Assembly: GCA_964396265.1 (NCBI GenBank)
Contig: CAYNEM010000001.1
Location: 62,001 to 126,000, forward strand
Source of the DNA: EA-27 sp964396265
Lineage (GTDB): Archaea > Thermoplasmatota > Thermoplasmata > RBG-16-68-12 > EA-27
Length of the DNA: 64,000 bases
Reading direction: 5' to 3'
Shown here one piece after another: positions 43,170-52,780 of the stretch (its first letter is position 1; each line of letters opens with the position of its first letter). The position numbers were made by a program, and so were the translations under genes. The notes beneath the pieces were generated by a model. That model ran no database searches and had not been told where the DNA came from. It worked only from the letters and a program-made list of their open reading frames with translations.

Positions 43170-44021
43170 TCATGAAGGGTCGTTCGCGACGGGCGCGAGC
43201 AGGACGGAGATGTTGTCCGTTCCGCCGTCTTTGTTCGCCAGGGCGACCAGGATCTCGCAAGCCTGCTGGGAATCACGGGTTTCCACCACGACACGCTGGA
43301 TCTCACGGTCTTCCACGTGGTTCACCAGGCCGTCACAGCACAGCAAGACCATCTCGCCCGGCTCCACGGTCAGGCATCCGATGTCCGGCGTCACCTCTCC
43401 ATAAACCCCCAGGACCATCGTGATCACGTTCTTCTTCGGATGATGCCTCGCTTCCTCGGGCGAAAGCTCCCCGCGATCGACCATCTCCTGGACGAGGGAG
43501 TGGTCCCGGGTCACCTGGCGGATCTCTTCGTCGTCGATGATGTAGACTCGGGAGTCGCCCACGTTCGCGACGTGAAGGTTGCGGCCATCCGCGACCGCGA
43601 GGGCGATGGTCGTTCCCATCCCGTCGTACTCCGGATTCCGGTGGGCCTTCGCCAGGATCGCTTGGTTCGCGTGGCCGACTGCGGCTTGGAGCGCACGCGT
43701 GTACGTGGCCCGTGGGATATCCTCCTCGCTCGTCAACAGCGGGAGGAGCAATCCAACGGCAGTCTGTGCGGCGATCCTGCTTGCCAGGTCCCCGCGGCGG
43801 TGTCCCCCCATCCCATCGGCCACCATGAGGAGCAGCCGGGTTCGGGTCTCGGACCGGAACGCGGTCCGTACCTCCATCGCCACGATGCTGTCCTCGTCTA
43901 CCTTCCGGACTCTCCCGATGTCCGTCAAGAACCCTATGTTCCGAGGGCGGGCTCGCATGATCGTCTCGCTCATCCCCGCCGATCTTTCCGCTCCTACGGC
44001 TTTCTTCGTGAGTATCACCAT
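43170..44021 (-). CDS. PP2C-family serine/threonine phosphatase
   Basis: 283 aa. Metal-binding motifs are intact: GRVRKVDEDSIVAM, MVADGMGGHRRGD, VANVGDSRVYI, and DGGTDNISVL at the C-terminus. It is of the PppA/PrpC type, which dephosphorylates Ser/Thr phosphoproteins with Mn/Mg. It is ten bases after the kinase gene, so kinase and phosphatase are a matched pair. The ATG at 44021 is the first of several in-frame starts; ATG 43973 would be shorter. Confidence 0.93.
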   Translation of the reverse strand: MVILTKKAVGAERSAGMSETIMRARPRNIGFLTDIGRVRKVDEDSIVAMEVRTAFRSETRTRLLLMVADGMGGHRRGDLASRIAAQTAVGLLLPLLTSEEDIPRATYTRALQAAVGHANQAILAKAHRNPEYDGMGTTIALAVADGRNLHVANVGDSRVYIIDDEEIRQVTRDHSLVQEMVDRGELSPEEARHHPKKNVITMVLGVYGEVTPDIGCLTVEPGEMVLLCCDGLVNHVEDREIQRVVVETRDSQQACEILVALANKDGGTDNISVLLAPVANDPS

Positions 44022-44031
44022 CCCCGCGTCG

Positions 44032-45225
44032 TCATCCGATCTTGAAGGCGATCGTCATGTATGGTCCCTTTCCCGGCTTGTATACGATTGCGATCAGGTC
44101 TCCGTCTCCCAGCGCCTGCCGCCCGCCCTTGGGGATCGGTCCATAGGTCCTCCCGCCGTCGTGCGAGATCGCCGTGCCGTTCAGGCTCCCCAGGTCATGG
44201 ACCCAACAGCGGCCTTTCCGATCCAACCGGATTCGCGCGTGGTGCTTTGAGAGGTACTTCTCCGAATCCTTGATCCCGATGTCCGGCGGACTCCCGGAGC
44301 CGTTCGCGGCACAACTCTTGTCGCAGGATTGGTGGTCCCTGCCGATTTCCATATCCTTCTTGATCTTGCGCTTCTTACCCAGCACCACAATGTGCGGGAA
44401 TCCAAGGGGCTTCGCACTGCGGCCCGAGATCGCCTCGACCATGTCCTGCGTGGTCTGAAACCGCGCCTTCGGATCGAACGCCATCGCCTTGGCCACGACG
44501 TCGGATCTCTCCTGCGTCACGCGGGGCTCAAGATCGTGAGGGGTTTGGGATAGCTCCTCCACCCCCTTGGGGAGTTGCTGCATGGATGCCCGAGGGTCCT
44601 TTGCGGTGAGAAGGAAGAACATCACCGCGCCGGCACTGTACAGGTCGCTCGCGGGGGTCGCCTCGCCCAGGTTCTGCTCTGGAGCCCCCCAGCCCGGCGT
44701 GTAGATGATGGTGCCCGACCCGGTGAACTGGTGGAATTCCTTCTTCGCCGCCCCGAAGTCCAACAAGACGATCCCCCGGTGGGGGTCGAGGATGATGTTC
44801 CTGGGCTTGACGTCGCGGTGGATGACGTTCCGTCCGTGGAGGTAGGACAGGGCCTCGAGCAACTGAAGGATGTGTCTTACCGCCGTCTTCTCATCGGCCG
44901 CCTTGTCCCGGTGGAGGTCCGCCAACGTCTCCCCTCCGAGTTTCTCCTCCACGAGACAGAAGGGCCCCAGGCTGGTCCCCTCGTCCAAGTAGCGCACAAT
45001 TCTCGGATGGCCCGGGGTGCTGAGGGCGCGCAGGATGTCCGCCTCGATCCTCAGTCTCTCCTCGGACTGCCGGAGATTGACCCCGCTCGCCTCTTTCACG
45101 ACGACAGCTTTGCCACGATCGGACTTTCCGACGTAGACGGACGACATCCCTCCCTGGGCAAGTACGCTCGTGATCTCATACTGACCCTTCTGACCTTTCA
45201 AGGTGCACGGGATGGGAAGGGTCAT
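44032..45225 (-). CDS. Eukaryote-like Ser/Thr protein kinase with C-terminal FHA domain
   Basis: 397 aa. The kinase lies at about 15-270: glycine loop LAQGGMSSVYVG, VVVKEA (ATP Lys), NVIHRDVKPRNIILD (catalytic loop) and LLDFGAAKKEF. The C-terminal 120 residues are an FHA domain, MEIGRDHQSCDKSCAANG then YLSKHHARI and VHDLGSLNGTAIS, which binds phosphothreonine. A Cys-rich insert sits inside the FHA. It phosphorylates proteins in the operon or recruits phosphorylated partners. It is 13 bases from the FHA gene upstream. Confidence 0.95.
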   Translation of the reverse strand: MTLPIPCTLKGQKGQYEITSVLAQGGMSSVYVGKSDRGKAVVVKEASGVNLRQSEERLRIEADILRALSTPGHPRIVRYLDEGTSLGPFCLVEEKLGGETLADLHRDKAADEKTAVRHILQLLEALSYLHGRNVIHRDVKPRNIILDPHRGIVLLDFGAAKKEFHQFTGSGTIIYTPGWGAPEQNLGEATPASDLYSAGAVMFFLLTAKDPRASMQQLPKGVEELSQTPHDLEPRVTQERSDVVAKAMAFDPKARFQTTQDMVEAISGRSAKPLGFPHIVVLGKKRKIKKDMEIGRDHQSCDKSCAANGSGSPPDIGIKDSEKYLSKHHARIRLDRKGRCWVHDLGSLNGTAISHDGGRTYGPIPKGGRQALGDGDLIAIVYKPGKGPYMTIAFKIG

Positions 45226-45238
45226 GCGATCCCGGGGC

Positions 45239-45991
45239 CTATTTCGCCACGAACTGTAGTTTCACCAGCTCTGCGATGTCAATCTCGTCGCCTTCCTGAA
45301 GTTCGTTGCGACCCGTGCCCGTGACCAGAATCTTGGCCCCGTTTCGGATGATCCAGGTCTTGTTCGCGCTGGGCTTCTCCTGCACCATCGTCTTGCCGTC
45401 TTCGACGAAGAACTGCTCGCCTTCTTGAAAGACCGTGAAGTGCCCGCGTGAGATCTCGGGCGACTTTTCCGGGTCGGAGAGATACTTCGAAAGATCCGCG
45501 CGGCCGATCGCCCACTGGGACGGTGGAATCGGCTGCTCGGTACCGTCGGGAAAGACCAGGTAGCCGGTCCTCGAGGGGGCCGTCGCAGCGTCCTCGGTCT
45601 CCATCGCATCGGCGGATGCCTCGCCCTCCGAGGAGTCCGACTGCGCTTCGTCGGCGTCAGTCACGTCGGCGGGAGCCTGAGCCTCCGGATCGTCTTGCGG
45701 CGCTTCGTCGGTGTCCGTCACGTCGGCGGAGGACTCGGCTTCGCCCGTTGCCTCGACCTGGCCCTCGCCCCCCGTCGGCGCAGGCTCGGCGGTGCCTTCC
45801 TCCTCGACCGTCAGGACAACCTGGCCTGAATCCTCGTTGTCCGTCGATCCGGCGGAGGCCTCTTCCCCAGCGTAGATCTGAGAGAACACCGGGAGGGCTT
45901 CCACCTTCTCGGGCTCGATCCTTTCGCCGCAGGACTCGCAGTACCTACCGCGCTCTCGATCCTCGTCCTCGCAAGTCGAACACCTTGTCAT
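45239..45991 (-). CDS. Zinc-ribbon protein with acidic linker and FHA-like domain
   Basis: 250 aa. Residues 4-24 are a four-Cys zinc ribbon (CSTCEDEDRERGRYCESCG). Residues 35-140 are an acidic, Ala/Ser/Thr-rich disordered linker with Thr residues that could be phosphorylated. Residues 150-250 resemble an FHA domain: SQWAIGRADLSKYLSD then SPEISRGHFTVFQEG. The terminal FHA motif NGT is not clear, so it may be degenerate. It is seven bases from the vWA gene and probably the kinase's substrate or adaptor. Confidence 0.75.
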   Translation of the reverse strand: MTRCSTCEDEDRERGRYCESCGERIEPEKVEALPVFSQIYAGEEASAGSTDNEDSGQVVLTVEEEGTAEPAPTGGEGQVEATGEAESSADVTDTDEAPQDDPEAQAPADVTDADEAQSDSSEGEASADAMETEDAATAPSRTGYLVFPDGTEQPIPPSQWAIGRADLSKYLSDPEKSPEISRGHFTVFQEGEQFFVEDGKTMVQEKPSANKTWIIRNGAKILVTGTGRNELQEGDEIDIAELVKLQFVAK

Positions 45992-45997
45992 GTTACA

Positions 45998-47296
45998 TCA
46001 CTTCCGCGGTTTCTTCCTGCCAATGATCGTCGTCTCTTGGAGGAAATCCTTCTTTGCGGACTCGCTCAGTTGGAGCCCGCTCCGAGCCACAGTCGCGTTC
46101 GCATCCCGCAGCGTCGTCGCGACCTCGCTGAGGATGGGGTTCGCCCGTGTCGCGGCCGTAGCGCCGGCATCCGCTGCGATATTCTTCATGATCGCCTGCG
46201 CCTTCTGCAGCGCCGCCGCCTCCTTGGTCTGGACGGCCCTCTGGATGAGCACGGTCGCCTCCGCCGAACTCAGAAGCGTTCGAGGGTACGCATTCGCCTC
46301 CGAGTTGAACAGCTTCGGGTCCTCCGTGAACGCGACCTCGATGTTATGCACGACCTCCACCAGCGAGGCCCGGAACAGCGTGGCCTTCCCCGCGCGATTC
46401 CCCGAGACGCCGATGCGGAACACCAGGCTCTGCTCCTGACCGGCGACAAGGTCCTTCAGCGGGATGACAAACGCGTCCCCGTCGATCCGAGGTCGCGGCA
46501 GGCGGTTCAGGACGGGCTTCACGCTGTACGCGTCGCCCAGTTCCGCCCCCGGCATCAGCGAGATCCTCAGCTCCGGATTCGCCACGAGAGTTCCGGCCAT
46601 CTGTGCGACCTGTTCCTCGAAGATCTGCGAGAGGTCCTGCTTGCCTTCCTTGATGTGGTGCCACATCCCTCCGCCCGCCTCGGCGATCTTCGCGAGCAGC
46701 GACTCGTTGTAGTCGGTTCCGATGCCGACCGCGGTGACCGTGATGCCCAATTCCCGCATCCCTTGCGCCAGGGTCACGAAGTCCTTGACGTCCGTCTTGC
46801 CGACGGTCGGATTGCCGTCCGTCAGGAGGAGGACGCGGTTCACGATCCCGAGTTCCTTAGAGGCCCTGCGCGCCTGTTCTGCCGCGAGTTCCAGTCCCTG
46901 GTACATCGCGGTGAGGCCCCGGACCGAGATCGCCCTGACCGCGGCCTGCGCCTCGCGGGCGTTCCCGACCTTCGAGGTGGGGAGCTTGAGGTCCACGGCA
47001 TCCGAGAAGGACACGATGGAGATCTGGTCGGTCGGACGGAGCTGCCTGACGAGGCCGAGCGCCGCCTCCCTCGCCTGCTCGATCTTCTCGCCGTCCATCG
47101 ACCCGCTGGAGTCGATGGCGAGCGCGATGTTCCGGTTTCGCCCGGCGACACTCGCCAGGGACGGCGTCAGGTCGATCGCAACGAACACGGAGGTGCCCGA
47201 GTTCGGCTTCAGATAGACGCGGTTGACCGTGCACTTCATCGCGAACGGGGAGTGTTTCTCGGTTTTGCTTGGAGGTTGCACCTGGGGACTCTTCAT
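45998..47296 (-). CDS. Von Willebrand factor A-domain protein (TerY/CoxE-like)
   Basis: 432 aa. The MIDAS metal site is ALAIDSSGSMDGEKIEQ (DxSxS), with the Thr in RGLTAMYQG and the Asp in LLLTDGNPTVGK. The C-terminal half (about 230-380) is a beta-rich domain ending in a helical tail. It has no membrane segment. vWA proteins mediate Mg-dependent protein-protein binding. As first gene of the five-gene operon, followed by FHA, kinase and PP2C genes, it resembles the TerY-P triad. AAGGTGG just before the ATG is a likely ribosome-binding site and a TATA-like CATTAAGT is near 47365-47372. Confidence 0.88.
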   Translation of the reverse strand: MKSPQVQPPSKTEKHSPFAMKCTVNRVYLKPNSGTSVFVAIDLTPSLASVAGRNRNIALAIDSSGSMDGEKIEQAREAALGLVRQLRPTDQISIVSFSDAVDLKLPTSKVGNAREAQAAVRAISVRGLTAMYQGLELAAEQARRASKELGIVNRVLLLTDGNPTVGKTDVKDFVTLAQGMRELGITVTAVGIGTDYNESLLAKIAEAGGGMWHHIKEGKQDLSQIFEEQVAQMAGTLVANPELRISLMPGAELGDAYSVKPVLNRLPRPRIDGDAFVIPLKDLVAGQEQSLVFRIGVSGNRAGKATLFRASLVEVVHNIEVAFTEDPKLFNSEANAYPRTLLSSAEATVLIQRAVQTKEAAALQKAQAIMKNIAADAGATAATRANPILSEVATTLRDANATVARSGLQLSESAKKDFLQETTIIGRKKPRK

Positions 47297-47471
47297 GATT
47301 CCACCTTGGAGGCTTGCGATGGAGGAAAGGGCGTCTTAGCTCTTGCGCCCCCGTTCTCACAAATCGAACTTAATGTTCCTGCGCCGCCAACGCCGGCCAA
47401 CAGGGCCTAACCCACCGTCTTCGCGGCACCCAGGTGAAGGTTCTTAGGGGTTCGCCCGTTCCAACCGACGG

Positions 47472-48206
47472 ATGGAATCGACTCTCGGCCGGAAGATTCT
47501 GCGCTTCGACGCGGTCGAGTCGACGAACGACACCGCCAAGGAGCTCCTCGGCGGCGACGCGGACGAGGGCACCGTGATCGTCGCAGAGAGACAGATCGCA
47601 GGCAAGGGACGTCATGGGAGGGCGTGGTTCTCGCCGCCCGGTGGTCTGTACTGCTCCGTCGTCCTGAAGCCCGACAACAAGAACGTGCCTATGCTGAACC
47701 TAATCTGCGGAATGCCCGTGGTGAAGGCGCTGCGCCACTGGTCCGTCCTGGCCACCCTGAAGTGGCCGAACGACGTGGTGTTCCGGGACCGCAAGATCGG
47801 CGGCGTGCTCTGCGAGGGGGTCTACCGCAACGATGCCTTCTGGGTCGTCGCAGGGATTGGCGTGAACACGAACGTGTCCCTGGACCGCCTCCCGGCCGAG
47901 GTGCGGGGCACCGCCACATCCTTGAAGGCGGAGACGGACGTCGAGGTGTCGAACGAGGAGTTCCTCGAATACATGATGCGGGACTTCGACAAGGTCTACA
48001 AGGCCAGCCAGTCCTCCGCGCGGAACGTGCTCGCGCGCGACTACATGGCGCTGTGCTCGACGATCCGCCAGCGGGTGGCGGTGGAAACGCCCCAGGGGAC
48101 CGTCCGCGGGACCGCCATCGAGGTGACCTCGCAGGGGGCCCTCGTCCTCGTCGACGAAACCGGGAAGCGCGTCGAAGTCGAAGACGGCTCGGTGCGACCC
48201 GCATGA
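47472..48206 (+). CDS. birA: Biotin-protein ligase (BirA)
   Basis: 244 aa, catalytic domain plus small C-terminal SH3-like domain, without an N-terminal HTH. The biotin/AMP-binding motif is GKGRHGRAWFSP, a variant of GRGRxGRxW, and LKWPNDVVF is intact. It adds biotin to carrier proteins. The plus-strand genes nearby encode carboxyltransferase, biotin carboxylase and a carrier, so those are the likely substrates. ATG 47472 is about 30 nt from a TTCTTAGG element. Confidence 0.95.
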   Translation: MESTLGRKILRFDAVESTNDTAKELLGGDADEGTVIVAERQIAGKGRHGRAWFSPPGGLYCSVVLKPDNKNVPMLNLICGMPVVKALRHWSVLATLKWPNDVVFRDRKIGGVLCEGVYRNDAFWVVAGIGVNTNVSLDRLPAEVRGTATSLKAETDVEVSNEEFLEYMMRDFDKVYKASQSSARNVLARDYMALCSTIRQRVAVETPQGTVRGTAIEVTSQGALVLVDETGKRVEVEDGSVRPA

Positions 48207-48276
48207 CGTCCGATGGAGCGGCCGATCGAGGGGCAAAGTTCAGTGCGGGACACTGCTCGTCCTAATCGGGACCGTC

Positions 48277-48519
48277 ATGTGCCGAAACGTCCGGACATTG
48301 TTCAACCTGGACCCTCCCGCCGACGATGAAGAAGTCCGCGACGCTGCGCTCCAGTTCGTGAGGAAGCCCTCGGGGTTCGCGAACCTTCAACCGCAATGTC
48401 CTGACGCCGGCGACGAATGGGTTGCGTCATGGCGCCGGGGTGAAAATGCCGAAGGCGAGTCCCTGCGGATCCCGGAGGACCGCCGCTCGACCGAGTCCCG
48501 GAACCTCGGTGGGGGGTAG
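48277..48519 (+). pseudogene. DUF2277 gene fragment
   Basis: Residues 1-33 (MCRNVRTLFNLDPPADDEEV to VRKPSGF) match the strongly conserved start of DUF2277 proteins, small proteins of about 80 aa. After SGF the sequence changes to an unrelated, low-complexity tail (CPDAGDEWVASWRRGENA) that reads antisense to the VOC gene. So only the 5' part survives and the 3' end appears replaced by the neighbouring sequence. A functional short protein is unlikely. Confidence 0.6.
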
Positions 48520-48819
48520 GAGAACGTGGCCCCCAATGTGGCGTGCGCGCTCCGCGGCCGCATCCACGTCCTGTACGCCGATGTAGGCCATCCAGGACGG
48601 CTCTGGGCCCTCGGACTCCCCGGACCGTTCCTCGGCGCCGGCGCCGCCCTGCCCCCCCAGGGATTGCTCGGTGGCTGTCGGCATGAAGTAGGGGCCAAGA
48701 GCCGCGGTCAGACCTGCGACCTCCTTGTAGAATTCCCCCGAGCTCTTGGGATCGGCTGCCGACTGCTCGATGCGCGTGAGCCCGCGGGTCGGGACCTGGG
48801 CCACGTAGATGACCCCCAC
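48427..48819 (-). CDS. VOC (glyoxalase/bleomycin-resistance-like) family protein
   Basis: 130 aa from GTG 48819. VDAAAERARHIGGHVLLPPT then PGLGRAAVLRDPQGLAFGIF is a typical second VOC half; LTRIEQSAADPKSSGEFYKE is the first. The middle is short, so this may be a trimmed member. Metal-ligand residues are not clearly conserved. The gene overlaps the DUF2277 fragment on the opposite strand, which suggests that the region has been rearranged. Function unknown. Confidence 0.6.
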   Translation of the reverse strand: MGVIYVAQVPTRGLTRIEQSAADPKSSGEFYKEVAGLTAALGPYFMPTATEQSLGGQGGAGAEERSGESEGPEPSWMAYIGVQDVDAAAERARHIGGHVLLPPTEVPGLGRAAVLRDPQGLAFGIFTPAP

Positions 48820-48939
48820 TCTGCCCCCTCAATGACATAGATGGGTCGCGCTGCTCAAGAATCTTCCTGTCGCCGCATCGGCCCGAGGGGGACCCTGACA
48901 AAGGGTTCTTATTGACGCTGGCCATCGCCACCAAAAGCC

Positions 48940-50490
<1,551 letters not shown>

Positions 50491-50597
50491 GGTCGCCAGG
50501 CGAGGGGGACATCGATTGGATACTATTCGGGTGGGCTGTGGGCTGGGCTGCCGAAAGCCTATGTACCCGGTCACCGCTACTTCAAAATGGGTATCCT

Positions 50598-50873
50598 ATG
50601 GGCAAGGGCGAAGTGGGTCAGTCGTGCGCAGATGCAATACGTTCACAGATGAAGTCGGGTGAACCGAAAACGTTCAAGGAATTGTTCGAGGGAACTCGAC
50701 GAATCGGATCTTGGAGAGATGACACCATCCGGCAAACATTGATGAGTCGGATAGTGAATCTCCCGCCTGCAAGACATCACTGGCGCAGTGCCGTTCCGTT
50801 TCTCTTCCTGAACGGCGATGGGACCTACGAAATCTATGATCCCGATCGGCATCCCGCCGTCCGCGAGAAGTAG
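50598..50873 (+). CDS. Small putative winged-helix protein (DUF7669-like)
   Basis: 91 aa from ATG 50598. The body, KTFKELFEGTRRIGSWRDDT, IRQTLMSRIVNLPPARHHW and FLFLNGDGTYEIYDP, resembles short winged-helix modules (HARE/DUF7669 pattern) often found near restriction or defence genes. Base composition is more AT-rich than in the neighbours (for example TACTTCAAAATGGGTATCC just upstream), consistent with acquisition. No partner nuclease is beside it. The stretch 50491-50597 holds nothing else recognised. Confidence 0.5.
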   Translation: MGKGEVGQSCADAIRSQMKSGEPKTFKELFEGTRRIGSWRDDTIRQTLMSRIVNLPPARHHWRSAVPFLFLNGDGTYEIYDPDRHPAVREK

Positions 50874-50955
50874 TGCCTTACCAGCCCCGGGATTGTCCCG
50901 ACGCGGCCCGGACGACGGCAAAACCTATGTCCGATAATACTCAGTAGGATGAATC

Positions 50956-51165
50956 ATGGCAGAAAGTGCCATCGCCTGTGTCAAAACCCGCCGAGCGGGC
51001 GGATCGCTCATCGTCACCCTACCCCGGGAGGTGGCGGAGTTCCTAGGACTCAGGGAGAGCGAAGTCGTGCGGATCACCGTGGAGCGACCCAACCGGCGCT
51101 ACTTCGGCGCGTTCCGGGGAATCAGGAAGTTCACGTACAAGGAGCGTGCGGATCACCGTGACTGA
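50956..51165 (+). CDS. AbrB/SpoVT-type antitoxin (VapB-like)
   Basis: 69 aa. The swapped-hairpin AbrB fold is seen in CVKTRRAGGSLIVTLPREVA then EFLGLRESEVVRITVER. It would bind DNA at its own promoter and neutralise a PIN toxin. It overlaps the start of a decayed PIN gene by eight bases, the classic arrangement of a vapBC pair. A TATA-like CGATAATAC is about 28 nt upstream. Confidence 0.8.
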   Translation: MAESAIACVKTRRAGGSLIVTLPREVAEFLGLRESEVVRITVERPNRRYFGAFRGIRKFTYKERADHRD

Positions 51166-51331
51166 ATACGCGGTGGACACCTTCGCTTGCGGATCGAGTA
51201 CTTCGCGGGGACCCCGATCGGCGAGCGGGCGCGAGCAATCATCGAAGACTCGGGAAACCGGCTCTTGACTTCCGCGCCCATGCTGGCCGAAATTCGGAGC
51301 AAGTTCATCCGCGAGGGTCACGATCCCGAGC
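51158..51331 (+). pseudogene. VapC (PIN-domain toxin) remnant
   Basis: From GTG 51158 the frame reads VTEYAVDTFA, the usual PIN-toxin N-terminus with its first catalytic Asp. It then breaks; the next frame continues IEYFAGTPIGERARAIIEDS and LLTSAPMLAEIRSKFIREG, standard VapC sequence. Two extra bases (CG at about 51190-51191) explain the shift. After HDPE the rest of the PIN domain, with the other acidic residues, is missing. The toxin is therefore dead by both frameshift and truncation, while the antitoxin gene remains intact. Confidence 0.72.
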
Positions 51332-51430
51332 CACCGACCGCAGGGATCGAAAGCGGCCGCACGGGCATTTCGCCTAGACTTCGCCGGATTCTTTATAGTG
51401 CGGAGCGACTCTCCCGCCTTGGTGGGGAAC

Positions 51431-52723
51431 ATGCGTGCGGGGTTTGGGCCTCTATTCGGGATCGCCAACAGAACAACGCGACATGGAAGGTTTCTCCCAA
51501 CTCTCCTGATCGCAGCCGCTGTCCTCATGGGGTTCAACTCTTCAGCGAGGGTGGACGTCCTTTGGACGGACCAGTTCGGCACCGCCGCAGGCGACGTGGC
51601 GTGGGGCACTGCCACCGATGGTGTCGACGCGTACGTGGTGGGCTATCAGAACGATGGTTTCGATGCCTTCCTCCGCAAAGTCTCTTCGGACGGACTCACC
51701 AGCTGGTCCAACGTGATCGACTCGGGCGGGATCGAGCAGGCCTCCGCCGTCGCGGCGGGTGAGGGACACGTGTACGTGGTTGGCTACGTGACGGGCACCT
51801 TCCCTGGACAAACGAACGGGGGCGATTGTTCGTCCGACGCCCGCTGCACAGACGCCTTCGTGAGTAAGTATTCCTCGGCAGGAGCAGAGATATGGACCCG
51901 TCAGTTCGGGTCGCCAGAAGCCGAACAGGGTCTCGCGGTTGCGGTGGACGCCACTGGCGTGTACACAGGAGGCGACACTAACGGAATTCTTCCCGGTGTC
52001 TCCGGCGCTGCTCCCTTCGATGCCTTCGTCCGTAAGTACTCTCACGATGGGGACGTTCTGTGGACCCGCCAGTTTGGGGGTCCGTCTTTCGACCGCGTCT
52101 TGGGCCTGACTTCGGATGGCTCTGCTGTGTACGCGGTTGGTCTGACGGGGAATCCGCCTCCGGACCCCGCGGACTGCTGTGACGCGTTCATCCGAAAGCT
52201 GACCGTAGATGGCGATGATATCTGGGCGCGGCAATTCGGCACAACCGGCCAAGACGGCGCGACGGGCGTCGCCCTCGACGCCTCCGGCGTGTACGTCGGG
52301 GGCGTTACCAACGACGCGCCGCCAGGTCTCAATCGGTTGCGGGGGGAACACGGGGCTTTCGTTCGCAAGTTCTCGCACACTGGGGACAATCTGTGGCTCG
52401 ACCAGTTCGGGACCCCGCGCTTCGACGCAGTGTCGGCCGTTTCGGCTGGCGCGCTCGGCATTTATGTCAGCGGGACGACGTGTCACGTGCTGCCTGGACA
52501 GGGGAGGAACTTCGAGGGAGGATGCGATGCGTTCGTCAGAAGCTACTCTCCCCTGGGTTCCGTCCACTGGACTGTCCAGCTCGGCACAGAAGGTTTCGAC
52601 GCTGCCAACGGGGTGGCTGCGGGGGCTTCCTTTGTCTATGTTGTCGGAGGGACGGACGGTGCTTTCCCGGGGGAAAACAACGCCGGCGGGACCGATGCGT
52701 TCGTCGCCAAACTTGAGTGTTAG
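51431..52723 (+). CDS. Secreted seven-repeat beta-propeller protein (SBBP-like)
   Basis: 430 aa. A signal segment (LPTLLIAAAVLMGFNSSA) is followed by seven repeats of about 55 residues, each beginning like LWTRQFGGPSFDRVLGLTSD and containing a VYVVG or IYVSG strand and usually a PG turn. Starts are near WTDQFG, WSNVID, WTRQFG, WTRQFG, WARQFG, WLDQFG and WTVQLG. These SBBP repeats form a seven-bladed propeller, probably cell-surface. Start ATG 51431 has TTTATAG about 35 nt upstream. Base composition is lower in GC than its neighbours. The gene is convergent with the had gene. Confidence 0.82.
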   Translation: MRAGFGPLFGIANRTTRHGRFLPTLLIAAAVLMGFNSSARVDVLWTDQFGTAAGDVAWGTATDGVDAYVVGYQNDGFDAFLRKVSSDGLTSWSNVIDSGGIEQASAVAAGEGHVYVVGYVTGTFPGQTNGGDCSSDARCTDAFVSKYSSAGAEIWTRQFGSPEAEQGLAVAVDATGVYTGGDTNGILPGVSGAAPFDAFVRKYSHDGDVLWTRQFGGPSFDRVLGLTSDGSAVYAVGLTGNPPPDPADCCDAFIRKLTVDGDDIWARQFGTTGQDGATGVALDASGVYVGGVTNDAPPGLNRLRGEHGAFVRKFSHTGDNLWLDQFGTPRFDAVSAVSAGALGIYVSGTTCHVLPGQGRNFEGGCDAFVRSYSPLGSVHWTVQLGTEGFDAANGVAAGASFVYVVGGTDGAFPGENNAGGTDAFVAKLEC

Positions 52724-52780
52724 AGATCGACGCCGGGTTTTCGAATCCACCAGAAAGTGTGCCGATGACGTCCGTGCGCT

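Noticed and set aside
50491..52730. Prophage or insertion sequence
   Set aside because: No integrase, transposase, terminal inverted repeats or target-site duplication could be found; only small remnants are seen.
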